A stretch of DNA of 48,572 nt from Elusimicrobiota bacterium (GTDB lineage: Bacteria; Elusimicrobiota; Elusimicrobia; Elusimicrobiales; Elusimicrobiaceae), in the NCBI GenBank assembly GCA_031262415.1, contig JAISHT010000001.1, forward strand, positions 1-48,572, written 5' to 3'. Shown piece by piece: positions 37,006 to 47,251 of the stretch (position 1 is its first letter; each line of letters begins with the position of its first letter). The position numbers were made by a program, and so were the translations under genes. The notes beneath the pieces were generated by a model. That model was not told the origin of the DNA. It ran no database searches and worked only from the letters and a program-made list of their open reading frames with translations.

Positions 37006-38410
37006 GCCCGTTTAAAATTTTCTCCCGCTCTGTTTGCTGCATAGCTTTAAGCCATTTCCAAAATTGCTGCTCAAAATCAGCCATATCTCTAAAACCGTAA
37101 GCCTTTTTTAAAGCCTGTTCCACGGGGTATCTTACCATGATGGTTTTGCCTTTAGCGTCTTTCATAGGCTTGCCGTCTGGGCCTTTTTTGGCGACAAATG
37201 TTTTTAAAAGTTTTGTAAACTGCTCAAACTGCATACGCTTTTTTGGATATGTTGCATTTTCCGGTTTAAATAAAAACCTTACCATAGCATAAGCCTGCAA
37301 ATACCAATTTTCAACATTATTTTGAACTTCGGCTATATCGTAAGAATCATTATGCACAAAGTCTGCAAAATTAACAAAAATTACCGTTTTAGAAGAAATT
37401 ATATACCCTTTAGAAGTAAGCGGTTGACGAGGGCGGCTATAGTTAAGCGCGGGCCTGCCGTCGCTAGTTTTATTATTGCCCGAAAATTGTTTTTTAACGG
37501 CGGAACTTAAAAAATTTACCGCAACTAAATCATCTGCCCAAACTCCGCCTTTAGAATCTATTGAAATATCTTCCATATTAACCGCTAAGCCTTCGTTTAA
37601 CCAAACGGGCGGCTCAAGTTTAAAAGGTTCATTAGGGGGATTGAAGAAATTTTCCACAAAAAGATGGGTAAGCTCGTGAGTAAATTGTTGTATCATTTTC
37701 TGGGTATTATTAGGCTCGTCATACATAACAATGCGGTTTTCGCTGGCCGAGAAAAATGCCCCAGCCCAGCTATCGGCAACAGGCTCGTTGCGCAAAAAAC
37801 TTGCTCTATTTTGATAAACATAGACGCTAGCTTTGCCGCCCATCATCCAAGGAATATTTTGCCTAAGTATTTGATAAATATTTTCAAATTTCATAGCTAA
37901 GTTCGGCGTGGTTATGCCGTTTGCCGTACGCCGCTCTATTTTAATATTAAAATTGCCTGAAGAACTATTGATCCAATTAACATTGCTTTTTGGTTCTGTT
38001 TGAGCTTGTGGATTTGATTTAATGAAAGTTTTTTGTTGTTCTTTAGGCGGATATGGCTTTGCATTAAGCGGTGGCTCTGGCTGCTCAATTTTCATATCTC
38101 GCCCGCTTAAGGTGGATACAGTATCAGCATTTGGCCTTACAAGGTCTAGTGTTGAGGGGTGCACTGTAGAGTCAATTGTGTAAGGCGCATTGCCGTAAGC
38201 CTGCGCTTGAGCGTTTTGTGTGGCCGTATTTTGCTCACCTGTTTTATTTTCCTGCGCCATTAAGGCATCAATGGCTTTATGAGCGGCATTTACATCAGCC
38301 TGCCGCACTTCTTCCACATGCTCAGCAACTGCAGTATTATCCGAATTGTTTTGAGCATTTAAAAAATTTATTAGAAAAGGGAAAAGTAAAAAGATTATTA
38401 ATTTTTTCAT
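36995..38410 (-). CDS. Secreted peptidase-MA-like (gluzincin) metalloprotease
   Basis: Signal peptide; IQQFTHELTHLFVENFF (HExxH) and PPVWLNEGLAVNMED. Confidence 0.72.
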   Translation of the reverse strand: MKKLIIFLLFPFLINFLNAQNNSDNTAVAEHVEEVRQADVNAAHKAIDALMAQENKTGEQNTATQNAQAQAYGNAPYTIDSTVHPSTLDLVRPNADTVSTLSGRDMKIEQPEPPLNAKPYPPKEQQKTFIKSNPQAQTEPKSNVNWINSSSGNFNIKIERRTANGITTPNLAMKFENIYQILRQNIPWMMGGKASVYVYQNRASFLRNEPVADSWAGAFFSASENRIVMYDEPNNTQKMIQQFTHELTHLFVENFFNPPNEPFKLEPPVWLNEGLAVNMEDISIDSKGGVWADDLVAVNFLSSAVKKQFSGNNKTSDGRPALNYSRPRQPLTSKGYIISSKTVIFVNFADFVHNDSYDIAEVQNNVENWYLQAYAMVRFLFKPENATYPKKRMQFEQFTKLLKTFVAKKGPDGKPMKDAKGKTIMVRYPVEQALKKAYGFRDMADFEQQFWKWLKAMQQTEREKILNGQAR

Positions 38411-38437
38411 ATAGTCGCTACTCGCTAGTTAATATAA

Positions 38438-38461
38438 AAAGCCAGTTTTTAAGCGGGCTTT
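38438..38461 (-). terminator. Candidate terminator at the end of the pilin operon
   Basis: Minus strand AAAGCC-CGCTTAAAAACT-GGCTTT followed by TTATATT. Confidence 0.45.
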
Positions 38462-38472
38462 GGAATTATTTT

Positions 38473-38808
38473 TTATTCTAAAGCATCTGGCGCAGTTACG
38501 TCAAGAGATATCTGCATAGTCGGCGTTAATGCGGGTATTGTTGTTATTGGCTTTTCAACACCGTTTATATTGCAGGTAAAAGACTGTGGCGGAGGCAAAC
38601 CCTTAAGCTCAAGGGCAACGGCTACGGCGGTATATTGCGCAATGCAACTTTCCGCGTAAATTTTGGCCGCAATAATATTTTTGGTTTTTAATACATTTAC
38701 CGTCCTAGTAACGGTAAAGCGCATCATTAAAATAACTATTGAAGCGATTATAGCACCCAAAACTAAGACTTGCATAAGAGCGGAGCCTTTTTTATTTTTT
38801 AATTTCAT
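38473..38808 (-). CDS. PilX/GspK-like minor pilin-like protein
   Basis: NKKGSALMQVLVLGAIIASIVILMM prepilin-like N-terminus. Confidence 0.6.
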   Translation of the reverse strand: MKLKNKKGSALMQVLVLGAIIASIVILMMRFTVTRTVNVLKTKNIIAAKIYAESCIAQYTAVAVALELKGLPPPQSFTCNINGVEKPITTIPALTPTMQISLDVTAPDALE

Positions 38809-39395
38809 ATAGTTCCACCTATAGTAACAGTTTTGTTGAAGTTTATACTAATTGGGGTGGTTCTGTCTTCAAAATCTTTGTATATATCAAATTCTATGTG
38901 TAAAGCCTGATTATCTGATGTAGCAACAGTAGGACTTTCTTTCAAATTATCCATAATAACTGTCGCAGAATCGCAATCAAGTCCGTTTATAAAGTCTTCT
39001 ATTTCAAAACTTTCGCTAAACATACCCTCGCCACGTAGTATCTTCATAGCGTCATCATCATAACAATAGTAATAATAGTTTGAACCTGTTATAAAAGGAT
39101 TAGAGGACGGATAAAATTTAGTGCTATCTTTATATCCATTTGCTATTCCAACAAGCAAAATGGGGCTTGATACGGTAACTGAAGTAGGGTAAAGTAAAAC
39201 ATCTGTTTTAGTAATATCCCGCTCAATCTGGCGGATAAAGAAAGAGAGATTGTTACGTACTATAGATTGGCGTTGACCTTGTATTGTTTGCATTGATGCT
39301 GACTTCCAAACCGTCACCAAAGCAACCGTTACCATACCGCCAATAAAAATGGCAACAAGCATTTCCATTAATGTAAACCCTTTTTTGTTTATCAT
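38805..39395 (-). CDS. Prepilin-type protein (PilW/GspJ-like)
   Basis: INKKGFTLMEMLVAIFIGGMVTVALV; likely start at 39395. Confidence 0.82.
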   Translation of the reverse strand: MINKKGFTLMEMLVAIFIGGMVTVALVTVWKSASMQTIQGQRQSIVRNNLSFFIRQIERDITKTDVLLYPTSVTVSSPILLVGIANGYKDSTKFYPSSNPFITGSNYYYYCYDDDAMKILRGEGMFSESFEIEDFINGLDCDSATVIMDNLKESPTVATSDNQALHIEFDIYKDFEDRTTPISINFNKTVTIGGTI

Positions 39396-39826
39396 AATGT
39401 TTCTCCGTTGCAATTAATATTAAATTGTACGGCAAGCATACCTGTGGTTTCCGTTTCGTTAATAGGCACGGTAGTTTCAGAAATGGTATAAGTAAAAGTG
39501 GAGAGGTTAGGATCGCACACTAAAGGCAAAAGGCAAGCGATATCATGTGTCACACCAGTTGACAATGCCACTGTCCCATTAGAAATATTACAAAAAGCTT
39601 GAACAATATCTGAAGATGGCGCCTGAGCAGAATCAGTGTTCATATAATATTTTAACAAGTCTGAAGCACTTTCAATAGCAAGTGCCATTTCTTCTCGTTG
39701 GCTGGGTTGGATAAGCGCACGGCGGGCCGCCATAACAGCAGAAAATATTGCCGCTACCATAATAGCTATCAACAACATAGATATCAGAGATTCTATAAGC
39801 GTAAAACCTTTAATATTTTTTATCAT
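39392..39826 (-). CDS. Prepilin-type protein (PilV/GspI-like)
   Basis: IKNIKGFTLIESLISMLLIAIMVAAIF. Confidence 0.82.
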   Translation of the reverse strand: MIKNIKGFTLIESLISMLLIAIMVAAIFSAVMAARRALIQPSQREEMALAIESASDLLKYYMNTDSAQAPSSDIVQAFCNISNGTVALSTGVTHDIACLLPLVCDPNLSTFTYTISETTVPINETETTGMLAVQFNINCNGETL

Positions 39827-39836
39827 AAAGTTTAAC

Positions 39837-40319
39837 CTATTCCAAACTATCGTGCATAACTCCGTCTATATCAATCCAAGCTGAATATGTGCTACCGTAA
39901 GGCGCTTTGCCTGTTCCAACCATACAAGCCAGTGCGGTTGTAGGAGTGCCATTACCGCAATTGCCACCCACATAAAAAGTATATTTATAATTGGCCCAAG
40001 TAATCTCGTGCATATAACGACAAGCAACGAGCAGGCCGGGCTCATTCATTGAGGAAGTTGCATTTACCATAGAACAATTTAAACCATCTGACCTAATTGT
40101 CACTGTTTTCTTAATATCGGCCCTAGGGTAATCTGCGCGAAAAGTTTTATAGGCTTGCGCCACAACGGTAAGAACCGTTTTTGCTTTGCTATTGGCCGCG
40201 TCTCTAATATAGTCGCGTATTAAAGGCGAGCTTAAAGCCGCAAGCAATGCCATAATAGCCATAACCGCAAGTAGCTCTGGTAAAGAAAATCCTTTTTTAT
40301 TAATCTGGAATATATTCAT
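39837..40319 (-). CDS. Prepilin-type protein
   Basis: NKKGFSLPELLAVMAIMALLAALSSPLI; likely start at 40319 (ORF track start is 40382). Confidence 0.82.
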   Translation of the reverse strand: MNIFQINKKGFSLPELLAVMAIMALLAALSSPLIRDYIRDAANSKAKTVLTVVAQAYKTFRADYPRADIKKTVTIRSDGLNCSMVNATSSMNEPGLLVACRYMHEITWANYKYTFYVGGNCGNGTPTTALACMVGTGKAPYGSTYSAWIDIDGVMHDSLE

Positions 40320-40764
40320 CAACTGCCTCACCCTTATTGTTAATTGATGCGCAGTAAGGCACCTTATATTTGTTGCTGACATCTGCGCCTGTGCGGGCTT
40401 TCATATAAACTAAACCTGTTCCACATGGGAATGTGCCACGGATATAATAAAGATAGTCGCCATTTTCATACTCGGCGCGCGGGATATATCCACAATGAAT
40501 AAGTCTGTTGGGAGAAAGGTCATCTTTATCACAACTTACAACACCACTAATATTATTAAAAGGCCCCGGAGTAAGATTAATGCTTGGATTTTCCATTTTG
40601 AACCTTTCATATCCTCCGTTTATAACCTCAAGCCTAGTTTTAGCTGCAGTGTTTTTACCTGTAGCTACCGAATCGGAATAAGACATTATTGCATAGGTAG
40701 CTACTATTGCAAGAAGCATTATCGCCACCAACAACTCTATTAATGTAAAACCTTTCTTGTTCAT
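40300..40764 (-). CDS. Prepilin-type protein
   Basis: MNKKGFTLIELLVAIMLLAIVATYAI. Confidence 0.85.
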   Translation of the reverse strand: MNKKGFTLIELLVAIMLLAIVATYAIMSYSDSVATGKNTAAKTRLEVINGGYERFKMENPSINLTPGPFNNISGVVSCDKDDLSPNRLIHCGYIPRAEYENGDYLYYIRGTFPCGTGLVYMKARTGADVSNKYKVPYCASINNKGEAVDEYIPD

Positions 40765-40811
40765 AAAATCCTTTTAAAACAATAAATTTACTTTTATATC
40801 TAATAGTATAC

Positions 40812-41369
40812 TTAATATTCTACAGGTAAAGTCTTATCATAATTATTGGCAACCATACCCATATCGTCAAGTGATACCCAAGCCTGTCCTGCATATCTGC
40901 CACTAGCTCCCGGTAATTCCATAACGACTAATCTTGGATTACCAGTATTGTTATCTGTGCAAGCTACTATTGGTTGAGATGCTCCAGATTTAGAAACACA
41001 AACGTAGTAAACATAACCCCGATAAGTAATATCGCATGGACTACTTGAAGAGAATGTCCAGGAATTTTTATTTTTAAGATACGCCTTGGTTGTACCCACT
41101 TCTGTTGGCGTTTGAGAAAATAGTAAACAAGGGTCTTCAAAAGTTTGAAATGGATTACCGAAACTACCTGCAACAGGCGTAGTTGCATCTTCATTATAAA
41201 GGCGAACTGCGGTGGCAAGCTCTAATAGTTTTGCACGAGCCTCGTCGTTTTTGTTTACTTCGCGGCTTTGTTTGTAAGAAGGATACGCAAATAAAGATAC
41301 AATTGCAATAATAACTACTATGATTAAAATTTCAATTAAAGTAAATCCTTTTCTGCAATATAGAACCAT
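40812..41369 (-). CDS. Prepilin-type protein (major-pilin/GspG-like candidate)
   Basis: YCRKGFTLIEILIIVVIIAIVSLFAYPSYKQSREV. Confidence 0.85.
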   Translation of the reverse strand: MVLYCRKGFTLIEILIIVVIIAIVSLFAYPSYKQSREVNKNDEARAKLLELATAVRLYNEDATTPVAGSFGNPFQTFEDPCLLFSQTPTEVGTTKAYLKNKNSWTFSSSSPCDITYRGYVYYVCVSKSGASQPIVACTDNNTGNPRLVVMELPGASGRYAGQAWVSLDDMGMVANNYDKTLPVEY

Positions 41370-41380
41370 AAATTCCCCCT

Positions 41381-42616
41381 TTATCCACCCATACCAATTT
41401 GAGACATTTTAAAGATAGGCATAAAGATTGAAAGCACTACAACGCCGATAATTGCGCCGATACCAACAATAAGTATAGGGTCAATTAGAGCTGAGAAGCG
41501 AGCAATAAATTGATTAATCTGCTCCGAGTAAAACTTTGATAAAGTTTCCATAATATGCGGCAAGCGGCCAGATTCCTCGCCCATCAACATCATCTCCGTC
41601 ATAAGGCCGGGGAATTTGCCCGTCTTCCTAAAAGCTTCTGATAGGCTTTTACCAGTAGAAACATCTCGTTTAGCGGCGGTAACTGCGCTTTGTATAATAA
41701 CATTGCCGGCAAAAGCCTCTTCCATAACATTTAAAACATTAATAATACTCACGCCGCTGTTAAGCAAAGTAGCCATATTGGAAAGAATTTTTTCATAATA
41801 AATATTGCTAATAAACCCGCCAAAAATAGGCATTTTTAAGTGGAAAGTATGCCAGCGTTTTTTACCCATGGGTGTAGAAACCATCAAGTAAAAGGCAACC
41901 ACTGCGGCAATTATACCGAAAATTACCAAAAATAAATGATGTCTAATAGTTAAAGAAACTAGTAAAACAAGTTTTGTTATTGCTGGTAATTCCATATCAA
42001 AGTCTTGAAAGATAGAAGCAAATGTAGGAACAATACCTACGACGAAGTAAATCAAAACTCCGATAGACATTAAAAACAAAATAGCAGGGTAGGAAATAGC
42101 GGTTATAATTTTGCTCTTTAACATTTCTGTTGATTTAACATATTTTGCAATTTGCAGCAAAGCCTCCGCCAAGTGCCCACCGACTTCACCAGCTTGCACC
42201 ATAGAAAGCCAGGTATGGTCAAAAACTTTTGGAAATTTTTCAAGCGCGCCGTGCAAGGAATTGCCGCCAGCCACGTCACGAGCAATGCTGATTAATACTG
42301 GTCCTAAATTTTTATCTGTGGAATATTCGCCAAGCAAAGTTATAGCCCTAACAAGCGGCACTCCACCGGCAATAAGGGTGGAAAGCTGCTCGGCAAAAAA
42401 CGCCATAACATGGCCTTTTATTTTTACTTGACCGGTGCCGCCACTAAATTTGGGCAAAAATGCAAAAAGGCTCTTTTTTTGAAATGGCACAATATCTATA
42501 ATTAAAGTACCTTTGGCCTGCAAATAAGCCAAAGCCTTTTCTTTATTTTCAGATTCTATAACGCTTTTATAATTGTGCCCTTTAGAATCTTGCGCAGTAT
42601 AACTAAATTTTGCCAT
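41381..42616 (-). CDS. Type IV pilus / T2SS inner-membrane platform protein (PilC/GspF)
   Basis: MAKFSYTAQDSKGHNYK, FAEQLSTLIAGGVPLVRAI, LMGEESGRLPHIMETLSKFY. Confidence 0.94.
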   Translation of the reverse strand: MAKFSYTAQDSKGHNYKSVIESENKEKALAYLQAKGTLIIDIVPFQKKSLFAFLPKFSGGTGQVKIKGHVMAFFAEQLSTLIAGGVPLVRAITLLGEYSTDKNLGPVLISIARDVAGGNSLHGALEKFPKVFDHTWLSMVQAGEVGGHLAEALLQIAKYVKSTEMLKSKIITAISYPAILFLMSIGVLIYFVVGIVPTFASIFQDFDMELPAITKLVLLVSLTIRHHLFLVIFGIIAAVVAFYLMVSTPMGKKRWHTFHLKMPIFGGFISNIYYEKILSNMATLLNSGVSIINVLNVMEEAFAGNVIIQSAVTAAKRDVSTGKSLSEAFRKTGKFPGLMTEMMLMGEESGRLPHIMETLSKFYSEQINQFIARFSALIDPILIVGIGAIIGVVVLSIFMPIFKMSQIGMGG

Positions 42617-42642
42617 TATCTTCCCCTTAATTTTGCTAAAAA

Positions 42643-44391
42643 TTATTCATCAGCAGTTGTTACTGATAAGACTTCTTCCACCGAAGTTATCCCTCTTACA
42701 GCCTTACGCCACCCGCTGGCCCTTAAATTCCATGCGCCAGTTGATATAGAAGCCTTTCTTAATTCTATCAAATCTCTTGTTTTATAAATTGTATTACGCA
42801 TGGCCTCATTAACTCTAAAGACCTCGTAAATAGCCTTTCTACCTTGATAGCCAGTGCCAGAACACTTAGGACAGCCTGACGCACGAAAGAAGGTCCATGT
42901 GGCCTTCTCCCTCTCAGGAAGCTGGGATTCCCTTAAGGCCTGCTCAATTGTTTCAGGCGTTGGAATATAAGGCACTTTACAATAAGGGCAAAGCACCCTT
43001 ACAAGACGTTGCGCCGCCACCAGGGCTAAGCTACTGGCCAGGAGAAACGGCTCAATACCCATATCAATAAGACGTGGCACTGCGCCAATGGCTTCGTTAG
43101 TGTGCAAAGTGGATAAAACCAAGTGGCCTGTTAAAGCGGCTTTTAAGCAAGCTTCAGCCGTTTCAGAGTCGCGCACCTCGCCGACCAAAATAACATCAGG
43201 GTCTTGACGAAGGAAAGAGCGTAAACCCGCTGCAAAAGTTAAACCAATTTGCGGCTTAACTTGCACCTGGCTGATACCAGCTAGCTTATATTCTACCGGG
43301 TCTTCCAAAGTCATATAGTTAAGTTCTGGCGTTTTAATTGTTGTTAAAACTGCGTTTAAAGTTGTTGTTTTACCAGAACCAGTTGGTCCAGTAAGAAATA
43401 TCAATCCGTGTGGCAAAGCGGCGGCTTCAAGGAAGTCCTTTTTTTGCCTAGGCTCAAAGCCGAGTTTATCAACATTAACCTCGCCCGTGCCTTTATCCAA
43501 AATACGCAAAACCAGCTTTTCGCCAAAGACTGTAGGGCAAACGGAAACACGAAGCTCAATAGTTCTATTGTGAAATTTAACGGCGAAGCTACCGTCTTGC
43601 GGCAAACGCTTTTCAGCAATATCTAACTTAGATAAAATTTTGATACGGGAAATAATGGCAGAAACCGCCTCTTTTGGCGGCGATGTCCTTTCATAGAGAG
43701 AACCGTCTATCCTAAAGCGTAAGCTGACGCGCTCGTCAAAAAGTTCAAGGTGAATATCTGAAGCGCGCTCTGACATTGCTTGCCTTAAGATGACATTAAC
43801 CATCTTAATATAATGCGTGCCTGCGCCTCCGGAAGTTTCTTTATCTAAATCTAATTTGCCTTCCGGGCTAGCTAATTCAGCCAAACTTTCTTGTACGCCT
43901 TCAACTATTTGATTATCTTCTGGGTCTTCTGCAATAACCTCTTTAAGCATATCTTTATTAGCATAAAAGTTATCCAGAGCGGAGAAAATTTGCGATTTGC
44001 TTGCTATGAAGGGCTGTATTTCAAGCCCTGTCATCATTTTTAAGTTATCAATTAAAAATACATTGGAAGGATCGTTCATGGCAACGGCAAGGGAGCCGTC
44101 TTCTTCAAAAAGAGGAAGCACTAAATTTTCCCTAGCATATCTTTCGTTGATATAGTCAGATAAATTTTGGTCCTTTTCAGGTATCAAAATATTATTTTCA
44201 CGGCTGGCATATGGGACGGATAATTGCTTAGATATAGCTATTGTTATATCTTCTTCCCTTACCAAACCCAAAGCCATCAGGGAATCTTGCAAAGAAATAC
44301 CGCTTTGTTGCGAGTGCAAAGTAGCTTTTGAAAGAGCTTCTTCATTAAGCTTGCCCTGCTCCATAAGTATTTCTGTAAGTTTTTTTGCCAT
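42643..44391 (-). CDS. Type IV pilus / T2SS assembly ATPase (PilB/GspE)
   Basis: GPTGSGKTTTLNAVL, RQDPDVILVGEVRDSETAE, LSTLHTNEA, CPYC...CPKCSGTGYQGRKAIYEV. Confidence 0.96.
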   Translation of the reverse strand: MAKKLTEILMEQGKLNEEALSKATLHSQQSGISLQDSLMALGLVREEDITIAISKQLSVPYASRENNILIPEKDQNLSDYINERYARENLVLPLFEEDGSLAVAMNDPSNVFLIDNLKMMTGLEIQPFIASKSQIFSALDNFYANKDMLKEVIAEDPEDNQIVEGVQESLAELASPEGKLDLDKETSGGAGTHYIKMVNVILRQAMSERASDIHLELFDERVSLRFRIDGSLYERTSPPKEAVSAIISRIKILSKLDIAEKRLPQDGSFAVKFHNRTIELRVSVCPTVFGEKLVLRILDKGTGEVNVDKLGFEPRQKKDFLEAAALPHGLIFLTGPTGSGKTTTLNAVLTTIKTPELNYMTLEDPVEYKLAGISQVQVKPQIGLTFAAGLRSFLRQDPDVILVGEVRDSETAEACLKAALTGHLVLSTLHTNEAIGAVPRLIDMGIEPFLLASSLALVAAQRLVRVLCPYCKVPYIPTPETIEQALRESQLPEREKATWTFFRASGCPKCSGTGYQGRKAIYEVFRVNEAMRNTIYKTRDLIELRKASISTGAWNLRASGWRKAVRGITSVEEVLSVTTADE

Positions 44392-44440
44392 AAAACAATC
44401 CTTCCATTAAAATTACTTTTTAATTCTTTACTATTTTTTA

Positions 44441-46057
44441 TTACTCCGCAAGCACTGTCGGCGTTAAGAAAATAACAAGATCAGTGGTTGATTTGCTTTT
44501 TTGTTTGGTAGTAAATAACCAGCCAAGCACTGGGATTTGACCGAGTATCGGCACTTTCCTTACGCTTTCCTTTTCGTTTGACTGTAATAAACCGCCCAAA
44601 ACCACTGTTTGTCCGCTTTTTACCCTAACTTGGGTTGATACAGCGCGGGTTACGGTATCGTAGTTGCCTTGGCCTGTTTCAGAAGGAACAAGGTCAGAAT
44701 AAGAGGGCTGAACATTTAAAGTAACATAGCCTTCTTTATTAACCTGAGGGGTAACGGTTAAAGTTAAACCAACCCTTCTTCTTTCAACGCCTGAGGTTGA
44801 AGACTGTGAGGAGCCGCCACCATCAGTCCTTGTAACAGTGCTGACAGCCGCATCTCTTGAAGAAGTAATAACCGCAGCATTATTATTCATAGTAATAACT
44901 TTTGGTTTACCAAGCGATCTTGCCTCGCCGCTTGTCATCATAGCTTTAAAAAGCACGGTAAGAGCTGTAAAATCAAGTTTAGGTGTTGCACCTGTTGGCA
45001 CTTGTACCCATTCACCTGTAGCGGCATCTTGCGTCCAAGGCAAATCAATGCCGAAGTATTTTAAGATACCACCCTTGTCGCCCGGTTTTGTATCGCGGCC
45101 AAAATAGCTCCAAGGCATATCGGTTGAACCACCGGTAAATGTTGCCATTTCGCCAGTTTCGCCTCCCCAAGTAAAGCCAACATCAAAACCGCTTGATTTA
45201 CCAACTTCCACAATTTGGGCTTCAATTAAGATTTGCGGTGCTTTTACATCAAGCTCGGCTAAAATACTTTCCACTTGAGGAAAAACTTCGGGAACATCAG
45301 TTATGATAATTTTATTTGTTCTTGCGTCAACGGCTATTTTGCCTTGTTTTGAAAGCACACTTTTGATAATAGAAAGAATTGCTGAGGCTCCGTCACCACT
45401 ACTATTCCCACCAGTAGAAGGTAAAGATATTTCACCACCGCTATCACCGCCGGAAGAAGAAGTATCAAAAACATTAACAGACGAGCTGCCGCTGTTAATA
45501 GAAGTTGAAGTAACATCAGCAGGCATCATTGAGTTTAAATCCTGCGAGGCGGTGGTTTGTGCCTGCAAAGATACATAATTTAAGGTATAAACTTTTGTTA
45601 CGGCATCTGGAGCTTCATCTGATCTTTTGGTTATAACATAACTATCACTCTTGCCAATGCGTTGATAAGTTAAGCCTTGCACTCTTAAAAGAGTATCCAA
45701 AGCCTCGCGCACGGTAACATTAGTTAAAGAGGCGGAAACTTTTTTACCAGCAAATTCCTCGCCCATAATAAAATTGATTTTTGACTGGGCGGAAATACTG
45801 TTTAAAAAAGTCCCTATAGGCACATTATTAACCCTAATGGTTACTTTTCTATCAAGGGGCGAGTTTGCTTCCGCTTCCTTGTAAATTGAAGACTCGCCGC
45901 TATTTGTTTTAGCAATGCCGCTATCGCCTCCAGACAAATCGTCAACTACAGCTACTTTTGATTCTGGCTTTGCATTTTGGGCCAAGGCCACAGCAGGGGA
46001 TAAAACTTGCCCCGCTACAAATGCAAATGCTAGTAAAAGAACTAATCTTTTTTTCAT
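44441..46057 (-). CDS. Secretin (PilQ/GspD)
   Basis: STN/N-domain region; LTVTPQVNKEGYVTLNVQPSYS; VRVKSGQTVVLGGLLQ; VPILGQIPVLGWLFTTK. Confidence 0.94.
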   Translation of the reverse strand: MKKRLVLLLAFAFVAGQVLSPAVALAQNAKPESKVAVVDDLSGGDSGIAKTNSGESSIYKEAEANSPLDRKVTIRVNNVPIGTFLNSISAQSKINFIMGEEFAGKKVSASLTNVTVREALDTLLRVQGLTYQRIGKSDSYVITKRSDEAPDAVTKVYTLNYVSLQAQTTASQDLNSMMPADVTSTSINSGSSSVNVFDTSSSGGDSGGEISLPSTGGNSSGDGASAILSIIKSVLSKQGKIAVDARTNKIIITDVPEVFPQVESILAELDVKAPQILIEAQIVEVGKSSGFDVGFTWGGETGEMATFTGGSTDMPWSYFGRDTKPGDKGGILKYFGIDLPWTQDAATGEWVQVPTGATPKLDFTALTVLFKAMMTSGEARSLGKPKVITMNNNAAVITSSRDAAVSTVTRTDGGGSSQSSTSGVERRRVGLTLTVTPQVNKEGYVTLNVQPSYSDLVPSETGQGNYDTVTRAVSTQVRVKSGQTVVLGGLLQSNEKESVRKVPILGQIPVLGWLFTTKQKSKSTTDLVIFLTPTVLAE

Positions 46058-46079
46058 TACTTCCTCCTTAATTAATGCC

Positions 46080-46679
46080 CTACATCAATGGTAATTTTTT
46101 TACAAATCTCTGGCCTTTGTAAACAAAGGTTACAGAACTATCGGATACTTCAACAACTTTTGCTCCAAGCACTGTTGAGCCTATTGCCTTAACCTCGCCG
46201 TTTATAATAGCCTCGCTGCCTAAAATACCTTCAACATTTATTTTATTTACAATAGCGCGGGCGGGATTGCGCTTTAATTCTTCCTGCAACAATTTTTGCC
46301 TTTCAATCTCATCTCTTTTAGCCTTTTCAGCTGCTTCAAGACGCTTTCTTTCCTCAATAATTCTTTTTTGTTCGGCTAGCCTAGCGCGTTCTATCTCAGC
46401 AACTTCTTGCTTAGATAGAAATGGATCGCGTTTAGAAGCAGGTTTAAACTCCGTTTTTTGCCCATCTAAATTTGCTGACGCAACTGCCGGTGCAGGAGCA
46501 GTGGTTGAAGAAACCGGTAAAGCAGTAGCTGCCGCAGTGGCGGACGCAGTAGCTTCGGACTGGGCCACATCAATGGCTTTTTGCGATGATTGCCTTTCGC
46601 CCTGAGGTTGAGCGTAAGCGGTATTTGCCATAAAAACAAAAACGCTTATTAAAAAGAGTAAATTAAATTTTATTTTCAT
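46080..46679 (-). CDS. PilP-like periplasmic protein with a coiled-coil insert
   Basis: Signal peptide; KRDPFLSKQEVAEIERARLAEQKRIIEERKRLEAAEKAKRDEIERQK; C-terminal VNKINVEGILGSEAIINGEVKAIGSTVLGAKVVEV. Confidence 0.65.
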   Translation of the reverse strand: MKIKFNLLFLISVFVFMANTAYAQPQGERQSSQKAIDVAQSEATASATAAATALPVSSTTAPAPAVASANLDGQKTEFKPASKRDPFLSKQEVAEIERARLAEQKRIIEERKRLEAAEKAKRDEIERQKLLQEELKRNPARAIVNKINVEGILGSEAIINGEVKAIGSTVLGAKVVEVSDSSVTFVYKGQRFVKKLPLM

Positions 46680-46693
46680 TTATTTGCCTTTTA

Positions 46694-47251
46694 CTATTTG
46701 CTTTCCGCAAAAATTGTATGAACTTTTAAATTTATTCTAAGCTCACCCAGCGTTCCTTCCGCCCTATTAACCGCCAGACTGGAAATACGCATAAAATACG
46801 GACTGTTTTCAACAGTTTCTATCAATTTGCCAAGTTGATTAAAATCACCCTCGGCATCAACGCTTACCGAAGAAAGAGTAAACTTACCGTCTTCTTCAAG
46901 ACTATTTTTGCCTATTTTGGGGTTTTCAAATTCTAATCTGTCAAAAATAGAAGTCATTTGAGATAAAAGCCATTCGTTTTTTTCAGCAACAGGCGGTAGT
47001 CTTTTTGCAAGTTTCTCATAAGCTGATTTAGACTCTATATAATCCGTGGCATTATCGGCCTCGGCTTTTTGAGCGGCAACTTTTTGCCTAATAACTTCAA
47101 CTTGACTGTTTACGTGTTTGTTTACTAAATTCATAAGGAAAAGCAAAACAATAAGTAAAACAAGCGGCCTTAAAAAGGGTTTATAGTTCTTTTCAAGGAG
47201 CATATTGCTTATATCATTTAAACCTTCTTTCATATTGGTAAAAAATTTCAT
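46694..47251 (-). CDS. PilO/GspM-like protein
   Basis: Single N-terminal TM, coiled coil, ferredoxin-like C-terminal region; between PilP-like and PilM/PilN-like genes. Confidence 0.65.
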   Translation of the reverse strand: MKFFTNMKEGLNDISNMLLEKNYKPFLRPLVLLIVLLFLMNLVNKHVNSQVEVIRQKVAAQKAEADNATDYIESKSAYEKLAKRLPPVAEKNEWLLSQMTSIFDRLEFENPKIGKNSLEEDGKFTLSSVSVDAEGDFNQLGKLIETVENSPYFMRISSLAVNRAEGTLGELRINLKVHTIFAESK

